Below, piece by piece: positions 62,093-64,000 of a stretch of 64,000 bases of DNA; within the stretch, counting starts at the first letter, position 1; every line of letters begins with the position of its first letter. Below the pieces are notes generated by a model that was not told where the DNA came from, made no database searches, and was given only the letters and a program-made list of their open reading frames with translations. The position numbers and the translations under genes are program-made. The stretch is from Proteobacteria bacterium 005FR1. GTDB taxonomy: Bacteria > Pseudomonadota > Gammaproteobacteria > Pseudomonadales > Cellvibrionaceae. The stretch covers positions 372,001 to 436,000 of the forward strand of contig WACF01000002.1 of the NCBI GenBank assembly GCA_026192395.1, read 5' to 3'.

Positions 62093-64000
62093 ATGAAACC
62101 TGCATACCTTATTGCTGCCGCTGTAATCGCTCTTGTGAACACTGCACACGCAAATGATCGCAGGGAAACGGAGGCCGAGGCGGAAATGGGATCCGGCTAC
62201 CTCAGCGACGACAGCTTCCGCTTCGGCCGCTACACCGGCCTTGTAGACGAAGGCTTTGAGTTGTGGCTCGACTTCTCCGCGAGCTCCACGCCGGCCTGGA
62301 ACAGCGAAGAAAGACAGTATTGGTTCGTCAGAGGCGACGATTTGGGTCTCGACACCATTTTTTTCGAAGGAGAGATCGGGCGATTCGGCGATCAGTCGCT
62401 GACGCTTCGCTACCGGGAAATACCGCATTATTTTTTCGACGACGGCGCAACGCCGTTCCGGCTGGTGGATGAAAATTTCTGGGTACTCCCCGGCGAGTGG
62501 CAGGTCAGCGGCGACACCACCTCCAGCTTCATCAATCTCAATGCTTTCTTAACACCTGTAGAAATCAAACACGAACGTGAACGGCTGGACCTGATCTGGG
62601 AAAAACAACTGCCGGCCAATTGGGATTTCGAGGCTGACTATCGGCACGAGCGCAAGGAAGGCTGGCGCACGGTAGGCGCCGTGATCGGCAGCAATGGCGG
62701 TAATGCCCGTTCGGCGATTCTGCCCGCCAGCATCGACTTTCAAACCGACGTGGTCGACCTCGGCCTCAACTATTCCGGTGAGCGATCCAGCTTCGGCATA
62801 GGTTATCTGGGCTCGTTCTTTCACAGCGATGACAATCAGCTCCGCTGGCAAAACCCCTATGGCGCCGAGGAAGACTGGGCTGTCGGTGTCGCCTATCCCT
62901 TGGGCGCAGGCCGCCTCAGCCTGGAGCCCGACAACAGCTCGCACCGCGTTACGCTTGCCGGCAGTCATGCCTTTTCCAGCGACACGCGCGGCAGTTTCGA
63001 ACTTGGCTACGGCCAGATGCTGCAGGATGACGACTTCCTTCCCTATACGATCAACGACGCGCTGGCCGTCCCCTTTGCTTTGACGCGCGATAGTCTCGAA
63101 GGGAAAATCGAAACGATCAGCGCCGACTTGCGGCTTACTACCCGGCCGCTTAAGGAGATTTATCTGGTCACCCGCTACCGGCTAGACGACCGGGACAACC
63201 AGACACCGCGCTCCGTGTTCCTGCCTGTTCCGGGCGACTCCATCGACCAGGTCCCCGTGGAAGAGGCCGAACTCAACCGTCCCTACAGTTATCGCAAACA
63301 GACCGCCGCGCTGGACGCGCACTACAGAGCGTCCAGGCGGGTTCGTGTGGAGGCGGGCTATGAAGTCAGTGAAATTGAGCGAAGCTATTCTGAAGTGGAG
63401 CAGACCCGCGAATACATCGCCAATCTCGGAACAACACTCAGCACCTTCGACGATCTCAGCCTGCATCTCAGCTACGCCTATTCGGAACGAAGAGGTGAAC
63501 GCTACATCGGCAACCGCCCCCTGCGCGCGGCCCATCTGCCGGGCACCGTTGCCGAAGAGGATTTTGAAAATCATCCGCTGCTGCGCAAGTACTATCTGGC
63601 CGACCGTCATCGTGACCGGCTGCTGTTTCGCGCCGATTGGTTTGCCAGTGAAAAACTGTCCGTGGGGCTGAGTACCGCCTACCACAAGGATGACTACACC
63701 GACGAATTCTTCGGACTCAACGAAGTTGCGTTGCATTCCTACACGCTAGATGCAAGCTACCTTATCCGCGAGAATTTCCACGTCTCTGGGTTCATCGGCC
63801 TTGACCGCTATGAGCAAGACCAGTCGGGGCGCTCGTTCACGCCCATCGTTCCCGGGCAAGTGGATGATCCCGAGCGGAATTGGCAAGTGAATGCTGCGGA
63901 CCGCTTCACCACCATGCATATCGCCGCGGAACATGAAGCGCTTCAGGAGCGCTTTCCTATCCTCAATCAGTGGGGACTGAACGGCGATCTGGATGCGGGA
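62093..64000 (+). CDS. MtrB/PioB/DmsF-family outer-membrane beta-barrel, right end cut
   Basis: 636 codons to the window edge without stop. Signal peptide about 1-20 (ending AHA). The mature start MGSGYLSDDSFRFGRYTGLV is typical of MtrB-family porins, followed by alternating amphipathic strands, aromatic-rich with short turns, as expected of a large barrel (family usually 26-28 strands, 650-750 residues). It sheaths the decaheme cytochrome to make an electron conduit. The CxxC near the N-terminus known from metal-reducing Shewanella MtrB is absent. AGAGG precedes the ATG; coupled to the cytochrome gene. Confidence 0.92.
   Translation, partial: MKPAYLIAAAVIALVNTAHANDRRETEAEAEMGSGYLSDDSFRFGRYTGLVDEGFELWLDFSASSTPAWNSEERQYWFVRGDDLGLDTIFFEGEIGRFGDQSLTLRYREIPHYFFDDGATPFRLVDENFWVLPGEWQVSGDTTSSFINLNAFLTPVEIKHERERLDLIWEKQLPANWDFEADYRHERKEGWRTVGAVIGSNGGNARSAILPASIDFQTDVVDLGLNYSGERSSFGIGYLGSFFHSDDNQLRWQNPYGAEEDWAVGVAYPLGAGRLSLEPDNSSHRVTLAGSHAFSSDTRGSFELGYGQMLQDDDFLPYTINDALAVPFALTRDSLEGKIETISADLRLTTRPLKEIYLVTRYRLDDRDNQTPRSVFLPVPGDSIDQVPVEEAELNRPYSYRKQTAALDAHYRASRRVRVEAGYEVSEIERSYSEVEQTREYIANLGTTLSTFDDLSLHLSYAYSERRGERYIGNRPLRAAHLPGTVAEEDFENHPLLRKYYLADRHRDRLLFRADWFASEKLSVGLSTAYHKDDYTDEFFGLNEVALHSYTLDASYLIRENFHVSGFIGLDRYEQDQSGRSFTPIVPGQVDDPERNWQVNAADRFTTMHIAAEHEALQERFPILNQWGLNGDLDAG

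Overview
The window looks like one contiguous piece of a GC-rich (roughly 60 %) gammaproteobacterial chromosome. The evidence is the nadC-ampD-ampE neighbourhood next to a type IV pilin accessory gene, yajQ, a GlrK/QseG/GlrR-type operon, split guaB-guaA, rnb, tex, bolA and a DmsE/MtrB-type pair. Genus cannot be fixed from sequence alone; a marine or halotolerant aerobic lineage is my inference. I saw no rRNA, tRNA, CRISPR array, phage or complete insertion sequence.

Layout. 0-7 kb: pilin accessory protein, nadC, a retropepsin-like protease, a DUF1631 protein, ampD, ampE, yajQ. 7-16 kb: a YbbA/YbbP-type lipoprotein/lysophospholipid ABC system, a histidine phosphatase, alkaline phosphatase, and a kinase-lipoprotein-sigma54 regulator operon read leftward. 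16-25 kb: EF-hand protein, lipoprotein hydrolase, a TonB-like protein of unknown function, a transglutaminase/TPR protein, a TAP-type hydrolase and a NatAB-type exporter. 25-33 kb: guaB and guaA separated by repeats and a terminator, a beta-propeller protein, then an FHA / Ser-Thr kinase / FHA signalling cluster. 33-41 kb: a secreted coiled-coil protein, DUF924, TraB/GumN, RNase II, Tex. 41-49 kb: HD protein, thiolase, SHOCT/DUF4870 protein, HhH-GPD glycosylase, TSUP permease, a ZnuD-like TonB receptor with a small His/Cys protein, nitronate monooxygenase. 49-60 kb: PrpD, small membrane proteins, TetR plus serine hydrolase, sirtuin plus START protein, BolA, DUF4202 plus beta-carbonic anhydrase, DUF1622. 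61-64 kb: a decaheme cytochrome and an MtrB-like outer-membrane barrel that runs off the right edge.

The main non-gene signal is repeats. Four palindromic elements of about 108 bp occur as two head-to-head pairs (guaB-guaA gap; 43.8-44.1 kb), and one of them supplies the last 23 codons of a DNA glycosylase gene. A second repeat type carries a heptamer TGAGATG directly after stop codons at several loci. Two perfect TGTGA-N6-TCACA CRP-type sites lie upstream of genes for secreted proteins. The guaB ribosome-binding site and the ampD start codon both lie in or against perfect inverted repeats.

The most system-like content is the periplasm-spanning cytochrome/barrel pair at the right edge and the FHA-kinase-FHA cluster. 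Both are recognisable families; their partners and substrates here are not resolved by this window.
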